From: Pseudomonas sp. ACM7
Lineage (GTDB): Bacteria; Pseudomonadota; Gammaproteobacteria; Pseudomonadales; Pseudomonadaceae
Assembly (NCBI RefSeq): GCF_004136015.1
Contig: NZ_CP024866.1
Span: 4,960,360 to 4,994,534 of the forward strand
Length of the DNA: 34,175 bases
Direction: 5' to 3'
The notes under the pieces were generated by a model. The model saw only the letters and a program-made list of their open reading frames with translations, had not been told where the DNA came from and made no database searches. Below are positions 32,309 through 34,175 of this stretch, piece by piece. The translations under genes were made by a program, and so were the position numbers. Position 1 is the stretch's first letter, and every line of letters begins with the position of its first letter.

Positions 32309-33268
32309 ATGCAAATTGCTTTGGCGCCCATGGAGGGGTTGGTCGACAACATCCTGCGGGACGTGCTGACCCGTGTGGGCGGTATCGATTGGTGCGTGAC
32401 CGAGTTCATTCGGATCAACGATCAACTGCTCACGCCTGCCTATTACCACAAGTTCGGCCCGGAGCTGTTGACCGGCGCCCGCACCGCGTCCGGCGTGCCG
32501 CTGCGGGTGCAACTGCTCGGTTCCGATCCGGTATGCCTGGCGGAAAACGCCGCGCTGGCCTGCGAACTGGGTTCCGAGGTCATCGACCTGAACTTCGGTT
32601 GCCCGGCCAAGACTGTGAACAAGTCTCGTGGCGGTGCGGTGCTGCTCAAAGAGCCTGAGCTGCTGAACCAGATCGTCGAACATGTCCGTCGCGCCGTTCC
32701 GGCGCACATTCCGGTGACTGCCAAGATGCGCCTGGGCTTCGACAGCCCGGACGGTGCGCTGGTGTGTGCCACGGCCCTGGCCGAAGGTGGCGCGGCGCAC
32801 ATCGTGGTTCACGCGCGGACCAAAACTGACGGCTACAAGCCGCCAGCCCATTGGGAATGGATCCCGCGGGTGCAGGATGTGGTCAAGGTTCCAGTGTTCG
32901 CCAATGGCGATATCTGGAGCGTCGAAGACTGGCGTCGTTGCCGCGAGATCAGCGGCGTCGAGGACATCATGCTCGGCCGCGGGCTGGTTTCGCGCCCGGA
33001 CCTGGCACGGCAAATTGCAATGGCGCGGGCCGGTGAGGACGTCGTCGAGATGACCTGGGCCGAGCTGCTGCCGCTGATTCAGGACTTCTGGCTGCAAGCC
33101 AAGGCGCAGATGACGCCACGCCAATCGCCGGGTCGCTTGAAGCAGTGGCTGGCGATGCTGACCCGCAATTATCCCGAAGCGGTCGAGCTGTTCACAGTGC
33201 TGCGTCGTGAGACCGAACTGGATCAGGTCTCGCGTTTACTGGGTCTTCAGGTGTCCGCAGCAGCCTGA
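32309..33268 (+). CDS. dusC: tRNA-dihydrouridine(16) synthase
   Basis: DusC reduces uridine 16 in the D-loop of tRNA, using FMN and NADPH. The 319-residue product starts [20 protein letters not shown], with the FMN-binding block APMEG. The catalytic Cys98 lies in [35 protein letters not shown] and VFANGDIWS complete the Dus barrel, with the substrate-binding helical end at the C-terminus. The DusC branch rather than DusA or DusB is favoured by the opening [13 protein letters not shown]. The ATG at 32309 is used; a GTG 15 bases earlier adds five residues. The placement beside the tRNA cluster may be chance. Confidence 0.92.
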   Translation: MQIALAPMEGLVDNILRDVLTRVGGIDWCVTEFIRINDQLLTPAYYHKFGPELLTGARTASGVPLRVQLLGSDPVCLAENAALACELGSEVIDLNFGCPAKTVNKSRGGAVLLKEPELLNQIVEHVRRAVPAHIPVTAKMRLGFDSPDGALVCATALAEGGAAHIVVHARTKTDGYKPPAHWEWIPRVQDVVKVPVFANGDIWSVEDWRRCREISGVEDIMLGRGLVSRPDLARQIAMARAGEDVVEMTWAELLPLIQDFWLQAKAQMTPRQSPGRLKQWLAMLTRNYPEAVELFTVLRRETELDQVSRLLGLQVSAAA

Positions 33269-33288
33269 AAAAAATCTGTAAATAATCT

Positions 33289-33316
33289 CTTGAAAAGCAA
33301 TCAGCGGTCCTTATTT
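33289..33316 (+). promoter_or_regulatory. Sigma-32-type heat-shock promoter of ibpA
   Basis: CTTGAAA (33289-33295), a 13-base spacer and CCTTATTT (33309-33316) match the RpoH consensus CTTGAA-N13/14-CCCCATNT well. The transcript would begin about 33323 and carry the thermometer. Confidence 0.7.
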
Positions 33317-33324
33317 AAGGATTA

Positions 33325-33384
33325 CGCGATGCCGAATTCGGGTCGCGGAGACAAAAAAACTTGCTGATATGTTTCAGGAGATTT
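33325..33384 (+). promoter_or_regulatory. ROSE-type RNA thermometer in the ibpA leader
   Basis: The first hairpin has arms CGCGA (33325-33329) and TCGCG (33343-33347) around an inner CCGAATTCGG. The last hairpin pairs CTTGCTG (33360-33366) with CAGGAG (33375-33380), which contains the ribosome-binding site; the middle G is left bulged. That bulged-G pairing is the mark of ROSE elements known from Pseudomonas ibpA. Heating should melt it and free translation at 33390. Confidence 0.85.
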
Positions 33385-33389
33385 GAATC

Positions 33390-33836
33390 ATGAGTACTGC
33401 ATTTTCCATGGCACCACTGTTCCGTTCCTCGGTAGGTTTCGACCGTTTCAATGACCTGTTCGAAACCGCCCTGCGCAACGAGCCAGGCAGCACCTACCCA
33501 CCTTACAACGTGGAAAAACACGGCGACGACCAATACCGCATCGTCGTAGCGGCCGCCGGCTTCCAGGAAGAAGACCTGGAGCTGCAAGTGGAAAAAGGTG
33601 TGCTGACCATCAGTGGCGGCAAACGTGACGCGAGCGAAAGCGTCACTTATCTGTACCAAGGCATCGCACAGCGTGCCTTCAAACTGTCCTTCCGTCTGGC
33701 GGACCATATCGAAATCAAGGCCGCCGGTCTGAGCAACGGTTTGTTGAGCATCGACCTGTTGCGGGTGATTCCGGAAGAGGCGAAAGCCAAACGCATCCCG
33801 ATCAACGGGACGCAAAAGCCAGCGTTGCAGCACTAA
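33390..33836 (+). CDS. ibpA: Small heat-shock protein, Hsp20/alpha-crystallin family
   Basis: The 148-residue chaperone binds unfolded proteins without ATP and keeps them refoldable. The alpha-crystallin domain spans about residues 35-125: YPPYNVEKHGDDQYRIVVAA, then AGFQEEDLELQVEKGVLTIS and YLYQGIAQRAFKLSFRLAD. The C-terminal IPI motif (AKRIPING) is present and would bridge subunits. It begins MSTAFSMAPLFRSSVGFDRF, the family N-terminus. CAGGAG nine bases before the ATG at 33390 is the thermometer-masked ribosome-binding site. A heat-shock promoter, thermometer and terminator make it a single-gene unit. Confidence 0.95.
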   Translation: MSTAFSMAPLFRSSVGFDRFNDLFETALRNEPGSTYPPYNVEKHGDDQYRIVVAAAGFQEEDLELQVEKGVLTISGGKRDASESVTYLYQGIAQRAFKLSFRLADHIEIKAAGLSNGLLSIDLLRVIPEEAKAKRIPINGTQKPALQH

Positions 33837-33848
33837 GGCAGAGCAATG

Positions 33849-33876
33849 AAAAGGGCGCCACTGGCGCCCTTTTTTG
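33849..33876 (+). terminator. Terminator of ibpA
   Basis: The arms AAGGGCGCC (33851-33859) and GGCGCCCTT (33863-33871), extended by AA/TT, form an 11-base stem with a three-base loop followed by T's. The group II intron begins nine bases beyond the stem. Confidence 0.93.
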
Positions 33877-33879
33877 TAC

Positions 33880-34175
33880 GTGCGCCAGGCATGGCGCGTT
33901 GCGCGCAAGCGCAACCAGCTTGGCTGTGGTGGCCTCGCTGGTGACTTGGAGGTGAAAGTCCTCTACACACCCGGCAAGGGGAAGTGTTAGCCAGAGGCAA
34001 GGGTGTCGCGGGTGACCGCGAATCTGAAGGAAGCCCGAGGCAAAATGCTGGCTTGACGAACAGCAAGCGGATAGAGGCGGCGCAGCGGGGTAAAGGGGCG
34101 TGTTTCCCTAAAGCCCAATACTTGCACGGGACGCTGCGACGTAGATCCGACAGGCATAAGCAGGAAGGTCGCGCG
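33880..34175 (+). mobile_element. Group II intron, 5' part (class C-like), runs off right edge
   Basis: The 296 bases start with GTGCGCCAGGCATGGCGC, which is the usual GUGYG 5' end and the first stem (GCGCCA/TGGCGC). A perfect hairpin, GTTGCGC-GCAA-GCGCAAC (33898-33915), has a GNRA loop. Further family blocks are GGTGAAAGTCC, AAGTGTTAGCCAGAGGCAAG, GGGTGTCGCGGGTGACCGCG and AATCTGAAGGAAGCCCGAGG. The order and wording match the domain I sequence of known bacterial group II introns, such as that of Oceanobacillus iheyensis (class C), from memory. The reverse-transcriptase gene and domains V-VI are outside the window. The insertion just behind a terminator is the hallmark of class C introns. No protein frame is expected here and none is convincing. 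Confidence 0.85.

Noticed and set aside
33833..34066. A 77-codon minus-strand frame over the ibpA terminator and intron start
   Set aside because: It crosses a terminator and the structured intron RNA, and shows no protein family character.

Overview
The window reads as chromosome of a Pseudomonas of the fluorescens group (inference). Support comes from the GC-rich coding style, the REP palindromes with core GGAGCGGGCTTGCTCGCGAA, a periplasmic cyclohexadienyl dehydratase (pheC), and the run aminotransferase - uvrB - EmrB/EmrA-type pump - gltX - tRNA-Ala/Glu cluster - TetR regulator, an order I recall from Pseudomonas genomes.

The left 2.3 kb is accessory and scarred. An IS30-family element enters from the left edge and cuts a DUF262 (GmrSD-type) gene. 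A decayed copy of a lipoprotein gene leader, a small unknown protein with a structured leader, and the intact lipoprotein gene follow. From 2.3 to 8.2 kb lie pheC, two small unknown genes, the 5' stump of a copA copper oxidase gene, two divergent L,D-transpeptidase-type genes, a WaaZ-like LPS core gene and a lipoprotein.

From 8.2 to 15.2 kb, two membrane-bound c-di-GMP enzymes (dCache-GGDEF and CHASE4-PAS-GGDEF-EAL) flank or adjoin three broken genes: a class II aldolase, a DUF1254 protein and a HIT-like protein. From 15.3 to 21.3 kb come an exonuclease III homologue, an arylamine N-acetyltransferase, a three-gene operon of unknown function, an NCS2 purine permease with an operator-like palindrome inside its promoter, tRNA-Asn, and two small genes whose stop codons overlap.

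From 21.4 to 33.9 kb the content is core: aromatic aminotransferase, uvrB, the efflux pair, gltX, a tandemly duplicated tRNA-Ala/tRNA-Glu unit, a TetR regulator with an alpha/beta hydrolase, a thioesterase, dusC, and ibpA with a sigma-32-like promoter and a ROSE-type RNA thermometer. The right edge holds the 5' part of a group II intron inserted a few bases behind the ibpA terminator.

I found no CRISPR array, prophage or complete undescribed multi-gene system. The least explained items are the structured leader with its small gene (about 1.22-1.76 kb), the unknown operon (17.0-18.6 kb), and the upstream mini-ORF at 20.7 kb.
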